Shown here in pieces: positions 40,266-53,253 of a stretch of DNA of 64,000 nucleotides. The translations under genes and the position numbers were made by a program. This DNA comes from a bacterium (GTDB lineage: Bacteria > Planctomycetota > Planctomycetia > Isosphaerales > Isosphaeraceae). The stretch covers positions 62,001-126,000 of the forward strand of contig WGMM01000004.1 in assembly GCA_016125085.1 (NCBI GenBank), in the 5' to 3' direction. How positions within the stretch are numbered: the stretch's first letter is position 1; every line of letters starts with the position of its first letter. The notes beneath the pieces were generated by a model, which saw nothing but the letters and a program-made list of their open reading frames with translations, was not told the origin of the DNA and did no database searches.

Positions 40266-41438
40266 TCAGGAATTCGGATCGTCCGATAAGTTTTCGGCTG
40301 AAGGGCTTTCCATGCCGGACGGTTCCCCTGTGTTCCGATCGTCAGGCGTGGCTTCAGTCACCGGATTCCTGCCTCGGTAAAAATTGCGGCCGGGGTCGCA
40401 GGAATGCACTCTGTCCGTCCAGATCCCTGCATCAGGGGCGGTCGAATTCATGCTGTTGGCCTGGGCTGTTCGCAGGGCTCGGGCGATCGCGTTGACCTTG
40501 GCGTCCATGTCGTCGATCTCCGCGAGCAGAAACGATTCCAGCGTTTGCGGATAGACCGGCGAACCGAATTCCGTACGGCCGTGGTGCGACAGCACAGCGT
40601 GTTCGAGCCGCAGCAGGGTTTCGTCGTCCAGGGACGGATCGAGACGGGCGGCGGCCTCGCGGATCATGTCACGGCCCATCACGATATGGCCCAGCAGTTT
40701 GCCTTCGGAAGTGTATGTGGCTTCCGACTTGCGGTCGTGGGTCAGTTCGACGGCCTTGCCGATATCGTGCAGAATGGCTCCCAAAATCAGGATGTCCGTC
40801 CGAAGCGGCGGGTTCAGATCGTCGTAATATGCGGCGTAATGTTTGCCGACGAGAGCGGCCAGGCGTGTCATGCTCCAGATATGTTCCAGCCAGCCGGACT
40901 GCATGGCGTGGTGCATGCGGCTGGCTGCGGGAAGGGTGGAAAGAACGGCCCAGTTCTCTTCGAACAGAATCTCCACCAGCCGGATCAGTCGGAGGTCCTT
41001 GACGTATTCTTCCAGCAACCGGTCGATCTTGGCCTTGAGTACTTCGGGAGTCCAGCGCGAGCTTTCGACAAGCAGGGACCAGTCGAAGTTCGCGGCGAGT
41101 TCCGGGTCGTCCTCGATCCGGGCGAAATTGTGCACTTCGAGCGTGGCGGCGTATTTCGGATCACGCTGCGAGAGCGTGCCTTCGATCCAGAGAGCGTCGC
41201 CCGGGGTCCAGTTCTGGCACCAGCGGAACAGGTCGCTGGAATTCCAGGCTTTCGCTTCGACGCGCCCGGTCTTGTCGCGGAAAACGCACTGGTAATACGG
41301 GTCGCCCTTGGCCGTCGTTTTCCTTTCGCGGCTGAGAAATTGCAGATAGCTGCAGAACCGCTTGCCGACCTGAAACTCGGCGACCGTGGCCCACTCGGCC
41401 CCGGCTGAGTCCTGCGTCCCGGATTTTCGGTCGCTCAT
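40266..41438 (-). CDS. YhaM-like HD-domain 3'-5' exoribonuclease
   Basis: A 390-residue protein beginning MSDRKSGTQDS, with GGGGAGAAG upstream. An N-terminal OB-fold nucleic-acid-binding part (about 10-110; VGKRFCSYLQFLSRERKTTAKGDPYYQCVF) is followed by an HD metal-dependent domain: H in GWLEHIWSM, HD in GAILHDIGK, H in GKLLGHIVMG and H in VLSHHGR. This order is YhaM, a 3'-5' exoribonuclease of Gram-positive bacteria that trims RNA and ssDNA ends. The C terminus carries an extra 70-residue low-complexity tail. The tail's role is unknown. Confidence 0.88.
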   Translation of the reverse strand: MSDRKSGTQDSAGAEWATVAEFQVGKRFCSYLQFLSRERKTTAKGDPYYQCVFRDKTGRVEAKAWNSSDLFRWCQNWTPGDALWIEGTLSQRDPKYAATLEVHNFARIEDDPELAANFDWSLLVESSRWTPEVLKAKIDRLLEEYVKDLRLIRLVEILFEENWAVLSTLPAASRMHHAMQSGWLEHIWSMTRLAALVGKHYAAYYDDLNPPLRTDILILGAILHDIGKAVELTHDRKSEATYTSEGKLLGHIVMGRDMIREAAARLDPSLDDETLLRLEHAVLSHHGRTEFGSPVYPQTLESFLLAEIDDMDAKVNAIARALRTAQANSMNSTAPDAGIWTDRVHSCDPGRNFYRGRNPVTEATPDDRNTGEPSGMESPSAENLSDDPNS

Positions 41439-41575
41439 GACGGACTTCTCCCCGGATCTCGAAAATCGAACGGTGCCGTATCGACGTCGTTTGACCGCAT
41501 TTCCACGGGAATGATAACATTCCGAATCGCCGGAGACGAATCGAAACGAACCGAAATCCCCGAACGAGATTGCCA

Positions 41576-43198
41576 ATGATGACCGCTTCGTCCGATCGCG
41601 CCATCGATTCGGTCACACTGGCACGCGGCGGCACTTTCACGGACGGTGCCACGGTAGCCCAAATCGCCGCGAAGCACTGGGATGCCGTCGTCGTCGGTGC
41701 GGGACACAATGGCCTGGCCTGTGCCTGGTATCTGGCACGCCAGGGGTTGAGGGTCGTCGTTCTGGAGGCGCGTGAACGGGTAGGCGGCGCCTGCACAATC
41801 GCCGAGCCGTTCCCCGGCTATAAACTCGGCCCTTGTGCTTATCTTGCCGGTCTGCTGCACCCGACGGTCATCGCCGAAATGGGGCTGCCGGAACACGGCT
41901 TCCACTGGACTCCCGCCGTCTCGGGCATGTTCGTACCGTTTCTGGACGGCAGTTCCATCCAGTTCTGGGACGACGACGCCCGTTGCGACGAAGAAGTACG
42001 CCGCTTCGCCCCCAGGGATCTCGCCGGCTTTCAAGCGATGTGTCAGCTCAAGGCTCGCGTACGAGACAAGTTGCGGCCCGATGGTCCGAACGACCTTTGG
42101 CTGGAACCGAACCCGACGCGAGAGATGATCGAAGACCGGCTGGGCGGCGACGAACTCGCCCGAAAGCTGCTTTTCGAATGGTCCATGGCCGAATTGCTCG
42201 ACCATTACCTAACGGACGATCACCTGCGATATGCCCAGCTTGGCCAGGGCGTGATCGGCACCAACGCCAGCCCGCTGGATCCGGGAACGGCCTCCGTTCA
42301 TTTTCATCATGCATCCGGGCGGCTTGGCGGAATGCCGGGGCAGTGGGGGTATGTGCGTGGCGGCATGGGCATGGTCTCATTTCTGATGGCCGATGCCGCT
42401 CTTGCCGCCGGTGTGACGATCCGGACGGGCGTTCCGGTGGCCGAGATCGTTCCAGGTGAAGGTGTCGTTATGGAGTGCGGCACGCGGATCGGGGCTCGGG
42501 CGATCGTCAGCAATGCCGACCCGAGAAAGGCACTGGCGATGCTCGGCGGTCATGCCGATTCGTCGTGGGCGGACCGTGTTCGCGGCGTCCCGATCGAAGG
42601 CTGCACCGTCAAACTGAATGTGGCGCTGCGTGAATTGCCGAATTTTCGCACGCGGCCCGGCACTTTCGAAACCCATCACAAGGGGCAGATCAATACACCC
42701 CTGACCCACGGCGAATGGAGCGAATCGTTCGCCGCGGCGAAACGGGGCGAGTTGCCCGCCCCGATCTGGACGGAATTGTATTTCCAGACGGCCCACGATG
42801 CGTCAGTCGCTCCGCCCGGCCGCCACACGATGAGCGTTTTCGCCCAATACCTGCCGCACACGTTCGCGAACGGGAAGTCATGGGACGAAATGCGAAGTGC
42901 CGTACAGGAGCGTGTCGTCGGTACGATCGCGGCCTACTGTTCGAACCTGCCGGATGCGATCGAGCACGTGCAGGTGCTCGGGCCGCAGGATATCGAGCGG
43001 GAAGTCGGCCTGACGGGCGGCCACATTTTTCAGGGCGAATGTCTGCCTGAATACATGTGGGAGAAACGGCTGACGGCCCGCACGCCGATGGACGGATTTT
43101 ACCTGTGCGGCGCGGCGACTCATCCCGGCGGTTCGGTGATCGGCGTGAACGGCCGGAATGCGGCGATGGAAGTGCTGAGATTGCGTTCGAAGTCGTAG
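41576..43198 (+). CDS. NAD(P)/FAD-dependent oxidoreductase (CrtI/PYROXD2-like)
   Basis: A 540-residue flavoprotein. After a short N-terminal extension comes the dinucleotide motif DAVVVGAGHNGLACAWYLARQG (about 37-58) and the second FAD motif EARERVGGACT. The C-terminal block MDGFYLCGAATHPGGSVIGVNGRNA is the FAD-binding signature of the phytoene-desaturase superfamily. Members include carotenoid desaturases and human PYROXD2-like proteins. No carotenoid genes are linked, so the substrate is open. An alternative start codon lies just upstream; a few residues at the N terminus are uncertain. It is divergent from the YhaM-like gene. Confidence 0.88.
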   Translation: MMTASSDRAIDSVTLARGGTFTDGATVAQIAAKHWDAVVVGAGHNGLACAWYLARQGLRVVVLEARERVGGACTIAEPFPGYKLGPCAYLAGLLHPTVIAEMGLPEHGFHWTPAVSGMFVPFLDGSSIQFWDDDARCDEEVRRFAPRDLAGFQAMCQLKARVRDKLRPDGPNDLWLEPNPTREMIEDRLGGDELARKLLFEWSMAELLDHYLTDDHLRYAQLGQGVIGTNASPLDPGTASVHFHHASGRLGGMPGQWGYVRGGMGMVSFLMADAALAAGVTIRTGVPVAEIVPGEGVVMECGTRIGARAIVSNADPRKALAMLGGHADSSWADRVRGVPIEGCTVKLNVALRELPNFRTRPGTFETHHKGQINTPLTHGEWSESFAAAKRGELPAPIWTELYFQTAHDASVAPPGRHTMSVFAQYLPHTFANGKSWDEMRSAVQERVVGTIAAYCSNLPDAIEHVQVLGPQDIEREVGLTGGHIFQGECLPEYMWEKRLTARTPMDGFYLCGAATHPGGSVIGVNGRNAAMEVLRLRSKS

Positions 43199-43220
43199 GC
43201 TGCGATTGCACGAATACCGG

Positions 43221-44834
43221 TCATTCGGTGAATTTCAATTCCACGAGAACAGGACGGTGATCCGAGGCCACCGGTTCATCGATGACTCGCTGCCCGGTCA
43301 CGTCGATACCCTTCGATGGCTTGAAAATCACGTAATCGATCAGCCTGTTCGGCTTTTCGGCGGGAAAGCTGACGAGCCCCGGAGCATCGTTCGCGATGGT
43401 CCAGAGCTTCTTCAGGATCTTCAGCGGTTCGCTGTCAGGATAAGCGTTCAAGTCGCCGGCCAGAATGGTGAGCGTGGCGTCGTCGCCGTAGATCGCGTTG
43501 ATCTTTTCGGCCTGCCGCTGGCGGAAACCGTCGTTGGCGTGATGCAGGTGGGTCGTGACGAACCGGAGCTTTCGGCCTTCGAAATCGACCTGCGTTTCGA
43601 ACGCGATGCGGCGTTCTCTGTCAGGCTCGCCGGGGAGCCAGTGGATTTTCGTCTCGCCGATCGGAAATCGCGACAGGATCGCCTGGCCGTAATCGCCGCC
43701 GGCGTAGTCGATGGCCTTGCCGAACGTGCCATGAAGACCCGTGAGCCGGGCTAGCTCTGCCGTTTGGTCGACCTTCGCCGTGCGCGTTGTATTGCGGTCG
43801 ACTTCCTGGAGGGCGACGAGATCGGGTTTCGATTCTCGAATGACCCTGGCGATGCGTTCCAGGTCGACCTTGTCGTCCATGCCCCGGCCATGGTGGATGT
43901 TGTAGCTCAAGATTCGCAGGGTTCGAAAGCCGGTTTTGGTTTTCGAAGCTGCGGCAGCTCCTGAAGCCAGAACGGCCGTGATTGGGAAATGGTCGGATGG
44001 TGTGCGGCCGTCGCGGGCCGTGCGGTCGATGGTGGCGCTGAGGACTTCGAAATCGGGCGAGCAGCCGATCCAGTCGATCCGGGCACCGTTGATCACACCG
44101 GGATCGAAACCGTTGAAAGTGCCTTCGGCATCGGTCCTTGCCGGATTTGATTTGCGGAAGGTGTCGATCAGAACCGGGCGATTGTCGTTGTCCGTAGCGA
44201 ACATGGCATCATAAGGCGCGGTCCCTTCGCCGGTATTGAAATCGCCGGTGACGATCACTCGGCAGCCCGGGGCGAGTTCCGCAATTTTGCGGCGAATCAG
44301 GCGCGAGGATTCGAGCCGGGCCTGCTGGCCGCGGTGATCGAAATGGGTATTGAAATATGCTGTTGGCAATGCGGATGGATTTTGACGGTCCTTGAGCTTC
44401 ACCCACGTGACCATGCGGGGCAGGGAGCTGTCCCAGCTTTTGCTGCCGACGCTGTCAGGCGTTTCGGAAAGCCAGAAATGGCCGCCGCCGAGCTTTTCGA
44501 AACGGGACTTCCGAAAGAACAGGGCCATCATTTCGCCCTTCTCGGCACCGTCGTCCCGGCCTGCGGCAAGCACTTCGAAATCGATCATCGCCTGCTGCAG
44601 AAAGTCACGCTGAATGGCGAGCGTTTCCTGTGTTCCGAGCAAGTCGGGAGCGAATGCCCGGATCGTTTCGAGGAGCAACTCCTTGCGGTTCTGCCAGGCG
44701 TTTACGCCGTCGCTGGCGGTGGCGAAACGGATATTGAAACTCATGACCCGAATGTTGTCGGCCGAATTGGCGAAAGCGGGCATGAGCGTGATCCAGCAGA
44801 GTGCCAGAAATGTGATTGGTTGCAGTCGTTTCAT
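43221..44834 (-). CDS. Secreted protein with two tandem endonuclease/exonuclease/phosphatase domains
   Basis: A 537-residue protein. A signal peptide (MKRLQPITFLALCWITLMPAFANS) is followed by two EEP-fold copies. The first (about 25-290) has VMSFNIRFAT, GTQETLA, THFDHRG, VTGDFNTGEG and SDHFPI. The second (about 305-535) has ILSYNIHHGRG, ALQEVDRN, THLHHAND, LAGDLNAYPD and SDHRPV. The domains differ in sequence, so this looks like an old duplication or fusion. EEP enzymes hydrolyse phosphodiesters or phosphate esters of nucleic acids or lipids with Mg2+. Both copies keep their key Asn, Glu, Asp and His residues, so both may be active. It is exported, so the target is outside the cytoplasm. Confidence 0.88.
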   Translation of the reverse strand: MKRLQPITFLALCWITLMPAFANSADNIRVMSFNIRFATASDGVNAWQNRKELLLETIRAFAPDLLGTQETLAIQRDFLQQAMIDFEVLAAGRDDGAEKGEMMALFFRKSRFEKLGGGHFWLSETPDSVGSKSWDSSLPRMVTWVKLKDRQNPSALPTAYFNTHFDHRGQQARLESSRLIRRKIAELAPGCRVIVTGDFNTGEGTAPYDAMFATDNDNRPVLIDTFRKSNPARTDAEGTFNGFDPGVINGARIDWIGCSPDFEVLSATIDRTARDGRTPSDHFPITAVLASGAAAASKTKTGFRTLRILSYNIHHGRGMDDKVDLERIARVIRESKPDLVALQEVDRNTTRTAKVDQTAELARLTGLHGTFGKAIDYAGGDYGQAILSRFPIGETKIHWLPGEPDRERRIAFETQVDFEGRKLRFVTTHLHHANDGFRQRQAEKINAIYGDDATLTILAGDLNAYPDSEPLKILKKLWTIANDAPGLVSFPAEKPNRLIDYVIFKPSKGIDVTGQRVIDEPVASDHRPVLVELKFTE

Positions 44835-44983
44835 TTTCGGTTGGCTCATCTGGAGTGTTTCGGCAGGATCCGTTCACAGTCGTGGCGGACCGGCAATCGG
44901 TAGATGAAATGATAGCCGAAACGGTTTCAGGCTTGATGAGTATCGCAAGAAAATCGCACGAAACCGGCTCTCGTCGAACGAAA

Positions 44984-45011
44984 AAAGGCGGGGAGAATTC
45001 TCCCCGCCTTT
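44984..45011 (-). terminator. Perfect 28-base palindromic terminator of the RNase E/G gene
   Basis: AAAGGCGGGGAGAA is exactly complementary to TTCTCCCCGCCTTT with no spacer. On the minus strand TTTTTTCG follows, so it terminates the RNase E/G gene, and the same hairpin faces the divergent upstream gene. Confidence 0.85.
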
Positions 45012-45043
45012 CGTTTCGAAGGTCAGCGTCGGCCGCGTCCTCT

Positions 45044-48991
<3,948 letters not shown>

Positions 48992-49238
48992 GAGATTCGT
49001 GTTCCTGTCGGAGAGCCAGACCGGTGGCCTCGGACGAGAGCATCCTCGTACGGAAGGGCTGGAAAGGCTCGATCGTTAGAGTTTCGATGACGGGACGGTT
49101 CGAACCGGGATTCATCGCCCTGGATTCGCATTCCGGGATCGCGGCAAGTAGTGCCGGTCGTCGGCGGAAGCTGGAGCGGTGGTGTCGGGGATCGGACCGT
49201 CAGTGAGCGCTGCGGATCCGGCTGTCGCGGGTCGCAAG

Positions 49239-49961
49239 TCAGGCGACGTTCGCGGGTGTCAAGCCGGGGTGAGAAGGCGGTTCCTCCAGAATCAGATCGA
49301 GCCGGATCAGGGTGCCGAGTTTGCTGACATGCTCAAGCCCAAGAGCCGCGAGGACTTCCTCGGGGCGTGGGGTGGCTTCGGGCGTGACGCGCAGGCACAT
49401 GCGGACGTGACCGTCCTCCGACCAATCGAGGGAATGAATCAGGGATCTGAGATCGAGCTTCACGACTCTCTTGTCGCGGTGTCGCTCGATGGGCCAGGTA
49501 TGCGAAGCGAGCAATTCCTCCATGCGAAGCGCGACGGCTTCTCGTGTTCCTTCAGGGAGTTCGGTGTGCAATAGGTATGTGACGGCGGATGCCCTCGCGG
49601 CACGGCGGCCGGGAGCGTCTTCCGCTTCGAAAAATCTCAGGCCGGGCGGTACTTTCGAATTCAGGCGGTCGAGCAATTCCTGACCCGGAAGACGATCGGT
49701 GAGTTCCAGTTCCATCACTTCACGCAAGGCCTCGATTCCCAGCCCGAGGGCTTGAACCAGATTGACCTTGGGGCGGGGATTGAAACCTTCGGAATAAGCT
49801 ACGGGAAGCTCCGTTCGCCGAAACAGGCGATCAAGCTGGCGCATCAGATCCTGATGGCCGATCCATGCGAGATCTCCCTTTTTTTCGTACCTGAGGCGGT
49901 AACGAAAAGTCGGAAGGCTTGCAGTCGGAGTCGTTTCAGGAGATGCCGCTTGTGTCGTCAT
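49239..49961 (-). CDS. DUF2344 (TIGR03936) protein
   Basis: A 240-residue protein starting MTTQAASPETT. The family pattern is clear: RYRLRYEKKGDLAWIGHQDLMRQLDRLFRRTELPVAYSEGFNPRPKVNLVQALGLGIE. Further on come HRDKRVVKLDLRSLIHSLDW and a C-terminal LTLIRLDLILEE-type strand. Members are usually found next to or fused with radical-SAM proteins and often next to Rne/Rng genes. Here it is directly upstream of the RNase E/G gene on the same strand (247 bases between), and no radical-SAM gene is in the window. Function is unknown; RNA or ribosome-related work is inferred. Confidence 0.88.
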   Translation of the reverse strand: MTTQAASPETTPTASLPTFRYRLRYEKKGDLAWIGHQDLMRQLDRLFRRTELPVAYSEGFNPRPKVNLVQALGLGIEALREVMELELTDRLPGQELLDRLNSKVPPGLRFFEAEDAPGRRAARASAVTYLLHTELPEGTREAVALRMEELLASHTWPIERHRDKRVVKLDLRSLIHSLDWSEDGHVRMCLRVTPEATPRPEEVLAALGLEHVSKLGTLIRLDLILEEPPSHPGLTPANVA

Positions 49962-50328
49962 GCAACGGGCTGGAACCATATCGCAACGGAAACCGATGCG
50001 TCTCAAGGTCTATGAATCGACCGGACGGTCGGTGGACAGTCGATGCCACAGATCGACAGTTACCCGACTTCGTATTTCTGAGCCGAACGATCAGGGAATT
50101 TTGTGCCGTATCGCAGAGCTTCGAAATCGGTACGTGCCTGAACTGGACTCAATCAGTATACTGCCATGCCATTGAACTGCCAAGCGAAATCGGCCCGGTT
50201 CGTTTCGAAGAACATGACGAGAGCTTGCGCATCTGGAGCGGACGTTCGTCGTCGAACGTGACGCGGGACGCCTCACGAAGCTGGCGATTCGCTTTCCGCT
50301 CGGAACGTGAGGGATGGGCCGGAGCCGG
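49962..50328. other. Intergenic region with the promoter of the DUF2344 gene
   Basis: Between the HPr gene and the DUF2344 gene, both minus. It holds the promoter listed next and a leader of about 187 bases that may regulate the DUF2344-RNase operon, as RNase E leaders do in enterobacteria. No open frame is convincing. Confidence 0.5.
50155..50183 (-). promoter_or_regulatory. Promoter of the DUF2344/RNase E/G region
   Basis: On the minus strand TTGGCA and TATACT are separated by exactly 17 bases. Transcription would start near 50148. Confidence 0.6.
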
Positions 50329-50646
50329 TCAGACCGCTTGCGACGAAGGGTTGGCCACGTCGCCGCTGAAATCGGATTCGACGAGCCGGCAGAGCGTATC
50401 GACGGCCATCTGGGCATCGGGGCCTTCGGCCAGAATCTGAAGGACAGCGCCACATTCGGCGGCGAGCGTCATAAGATCGAGCAGGCTTTTGCCGTTGACC
50501 CGCTCACCTTTCTCCGCGTAGTCCACGCGGATGTCGGACAGGAACCGCGCTGCCGTCCGGGCGAAAAGCTCGGCCGGACGCAAATGCATGCCGTATTCGA
50601 CATTGATGCGAACTTCGCGGTGGGCGTTCGTACTGGTGTTCGACAT
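50329..50646 (-). CDS. ptsH: HPr-type phosphocarrier protein
   Basis: A 105-residue protein with the phosphorylation motif GMHLRPAELFARTA, where His would carry phosphate from enzyme I. The regulatory Ser region is NGKSLLDLMTLAAECG, as in HPr proteins that can be modified by HPr kinase. Length is slightly above the usual 85-90 because of short extensions at both ends. The next gene upstream on this strand is an EIIA of the nitrogen type. No sugar-specific permease or enzyme I gene is in the window, so a regulatory PTS is likely. Confidence 0.93.
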   Translation of the reverse strand: MSNTSTNAHREVRINVEYGMHLRPAELFARTAARFLSDIRVDYAEKGERVNGKSLLDLMTLAAECGAVLQILAEGPDAQMAVDTLCRLVESDFSGDVANPSSQAV

Positions 50647-50779
50647 GGATGCCCCGCCTTTTACGCACGAACTGGGAAGCCAACGGACGGAGTCGGGCAA
50701 GTAAGTGCCGCTGCGTCGCTGAGTTGCGGCCCGATGAGGATCGGCCGGCGAATTGACGAAAGCCGAAGCCTGGTTCGAT

Positions 50780-51259
50780 TCAGGAGCCGGAATTATGCTG
50801 CGTATCCATGTCCCGAATGAGGGAGATGACCGCTTCCGGCGATTCGGCGGCTCGAAGCGAATCGACGAATTGATCGTCGCGCATGTAACGGGCCGCGTTG
50901 TCGAGGGCCCGCAAGTGGGGGCCAGGCTGATTGGGAGGGGAGATCAGCAGAAAGAAAACATAGGCTGGATGATCGTCGAGCGATGCGAAGTCCACGCCTT
51001 TCTGGGATGTGGCGATACAGGCGACAAGCTTGTCCACGGAAGGGTGCCGCGTATGAGGGACGGCGACGCCCCGGCCGATGCCTGTCGAACCCAGCTCTTC
51101 ACGACTCAGGATCGCCTTGATGACACTTTCGCAATCGCTGGCGGCGAGTGCGCCAGCCTGACGCAGCCGGCCTACGATTTCGCGAATCACGCCCTCTTTG
51201 TCGGTCGCCTGGAGATCGACGGTGATCGCCTGGGGGACCAGAAATTCGAGCAACTTCAT
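50780..51259 (-). CDS. ptsN: PTS EIIA-Ntr-like protein
   Basis: A 159-residue EIIA domain of the fructose/mannitol/Ntr type. The active His is in VAVPHTRHPSVDK. Other family pieces are ILSREELGSTGIGRGVAVPH and VFFLLISPPNQPGPHLRALDNAARYM. A GAF-like or membrane domain is absent, as in PtsN. With the HPr gene 133 bases downstream it would form a phosphorelay that regulates rather than transports. In other bacteria PtsN affects potassium handling, nitrogen and phosphate regulation. The Met giving MKLLEFLVPQ is the start; the frame extends upstream without homology. Confidence 0.9.
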   Translation of the reverse strand: MKLLEFLVPQAITVDLQATDKEGVIREIVGRLRQAGALAASDCESVIKAILSREELGSTGIGRGVAVPHTRHPSVDKLVACIATSQKGVDFASLDDHPAYVFFLLISPPNQPGPHLRALDNAARYMRDDQFVDSLRAAESPEAVISLIRDMDTQHNSGS

Positions 51260-51647
51260 CAGACGAGGCCTTTCCTGACCGTTCCAGCGCTGCCGCGGAC
51301 ATCCGGCCGAACCACGACCGGGGATTCCGGTCAAGGGCGTCGTTCGCTGCCGGAATCTGGCGAAGAGATTCGCCATTCGTTCGCTTATCAAGTTACAGTC
51401 TGACCGCCGTAATTTCAACGAAATCCGGAACGAGACCAAATTCTTTCATCCTGATTTTCTCAATTTCGGAAGTCCGGCGATCCGTTTCCGAAAATGGCGG
51501 ACGATCAGGCATCGCCTGATTCCGCAGGCGAATGACGCCCGACCGAACCGTTCGCATTTCGCAACCCGCTGATTCTTGTTAAGATCGGCCAACGGCATTG
51601 TCGTGATCTTTCCGACCCATCGATCGCCCCTGACGAATCTCCGCCTT
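51260..51647. other. Divergent intergenic region between ptsN and the altronate-dehydratase-like gene
   Basis: The ptsN promoter is listed separately. For the plus-strand gene a weaker pair TTCGCA (51558) and TAAGAT (51580) with 16 bases between them may serve as promoter. Nothing else is seen in the 388 bases. Confidence 0.45.
51390..51418 (-). promoter_or_regulatory. Promoter of ptsN
   Basis: On the minus strand TTGAAA and TAACTT are separated by exactly 17 bases. The leader to the ptsN start is about 124 bases. Confidence 0.55.
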
Positions 51648-53237
51648 ATGAACGCCTCGACACAGCGGACCGCTCCTCCATCCGTCATCGTCCTCAGACC
51701 TGAAGATAATGTCGCGGTTGCTGCCCGCCCTCTACCCGCGAACTTCCGCCTCGATCTTCCTGGTCTTTCGGCCGGAGTCACCACGCGCGAGGTGATCACG
51801 CTCGGTCACAAGGTCGCGATTCGCCCGGTCGCGGCGGGCGAAGCGATACGTAAATATGGTCAGATCATCGGCTTCGCTTCGCGCGGGATCGAACCGGGTG
51901 AATGGGTGCACGTTCATAATGTGCGTGCTGACCTTTTCGAACGGGATTACCAGTTCGCCGCGGATGTGCCGGTTACGCCGGTCGCACCGGTCAGACGGAC
52001 TTTTCAGGGCTACCTTCGAGCTGACGGGCGTGTCGGCACGCGCAACGCGATCGCCGTGATCTCGACCGTGAACTGTTCCGCTTCGACGTCGCGGCTGATC
52101 ACGAATCGCATTCGAGAAAGCGGCATCCTCAAGGATTTTCCGAACGTCGACCACGTTTTCGCCGTGACGCACAAGGGGGGCTGCGGCTTTCCCTTCGAGG
52201 GGCACGACTTTCGTGTCCTGGAGAGGGTTCTCGCCGGGTTCGCGACACACCCGAACGTCGCCGCATATCTCATTGTGGGGCTGGGTTGCGAGGGCACGTA
52301 TCCCGCCCACCTGGTCGAAAGTCAGGATCTCGTCGTGCTTGCCGCCACTCCCGCGGGGGCCGGCAAGGACCGGGTGGTCATGCGACCCCAGATGTTGACG
52401 ATTCAGGAGCAGGGGGGGATTTCCCGCACGGTCGAAGCAGCAGTGGAAGGCGTCCGCAAGCTTCTGCCTGAGGCGAACGCTTGCCGTCGTACGGAACAGC
52501 CGGCATCGAAGATCGTTCTTGGCCTGGAATGTGGCGGATCCGACGGCAATTCGGGCATCACGGCAAACCCGGCTCTGGGTGTCGCGGCCGATATGATCGT
52601 GGCTCAAGGCGGCACGGCCGTGCTTGCGGAGACGACGGAAGTTTATGGGGCGGAGCATCTTCTGACGCGGCGGGCTGTCTCGCGAGAGGTTGGCGAAAAG
52701 CTTGTCGAGAAGCTCAAATGGTGGGAATGGTACGCTGGCGTTTTCGGGGGCGAGATCAACAATAACCCTTCGCCCGGCAACAAGAACGGCGGCCTGACGA
52801 CGATCTTCGAAAAATCGCTGGGCGCGGCGGCGAAGGCGGGGTCGACGGCTCTGGTGGACGTCGTCGATTATGCCGCGAAGTGCGACAAGCCCGGGCTGCT
52901 GATGATGGACACGCCGGGGCTCGACCCGCACTGCACGACAGGTCTGGTGGCTGGCGGCTGCAACGTGCTCGTGTTCACGACGGGCCGGGGCAGCGTGCTG
53001 GGGCTGCGGCCGACGCCGTGCATCAAGGTCACGACGAATACGCCTTTATATAACCGAATGATCGACGACATGGACTTCGACGCCGGGACGATTCTCGAAG
53101 GCGAATCGGTCGAATCGGTCGGCCAGCGCATGTTCGAAACGATTCTGGATGTGGCCAGCGGCAAGCCGACCAAGAGCGAAGCCGCCGGTATCGGAGAGGA
53201 AGAATTCGCCCCGTGGCAGATCGGGCCCCTTCTGTGA
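51648..53237 (+). CDS. UxaA-family (altronate/galactarate) dehydratase
   Basis: A 529-residue enzyme with an N-terminal SAF-like domain (about 12-95; VREVITLGHKVAIRPVAAGEAIRKYGQIIGFA in part) and a C-terminal UxaA domain. Landmarks: GRVGTRNAIAVISTVNCSA, THKGGCGFPFEGHD, GLGCEG, LGLECGGSDGNSGITANPALG, GEINNNPSPGNKNGGLTTIFEKSLGAA, and GLVAGGCNVLVFTTGRGSVLG. It dehydrates a C6 aldonic or aldaric acid such as altronate using an Fe-type cofactor. No other hexuronate genes are adjacent, so the exact substrate is open. The transmembrane glycosyltransferase gene starts 16 bases later. Confidence 0.9.
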   Translation: MNASTQRTAPPSVIVLRPEDNVAVAARPLPANFRLDLPGLSAGVTTREVITLGHKVAIRPVAAGEAIRKYGQIIGFASRGIEPGEWVHVHNVRADLFERDYQFAADVPVTPVAPVRRTFQGYLRADGRVGTRNAIAVISTVNCSASTSRLITNRIRESGILKDFPNVDHVFAVTHKGGCGFPFEGHDFRVLERVLAGFATHPNVAAYLIVGLGCEGTYPAHLVESQDLVVLAATPAGAGKDRVVMRPQMLTIQEQGGISRTVEAAVEGVRKLLPEANACRRTEQPASKIVLGLECGGSDGNSGITANPALGVAADMIVAQGGTAVLAETTEVYGAEHLLTRRAVSREVGEKLVEKLKWWEWYAGVFGGEINNNPSPGNKNGGLTTIFEKSLGAAAKAGSTALVDVVDYAAKCDKPGLLMMDTPGLDPHCTTGLVAGGCNVLVFTTGRGSVLGLRPTPCIKVTTNTPLYNRMIDDMDFDAGTILEGESVESVGQRMFETILDVASGKPTKSEAAGIGEEEFAPWQIGPLL

Positions 53238-53253
53238 TTCGGCGGACATTCGT

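Noticed and set aside
49090-49110. GGTTCGAACC, which looks like a tRNA T-loop.
   Set aside because: No acceptor, D or anticodon arms fit around it; it is one of the many TTCGAA-containing words.
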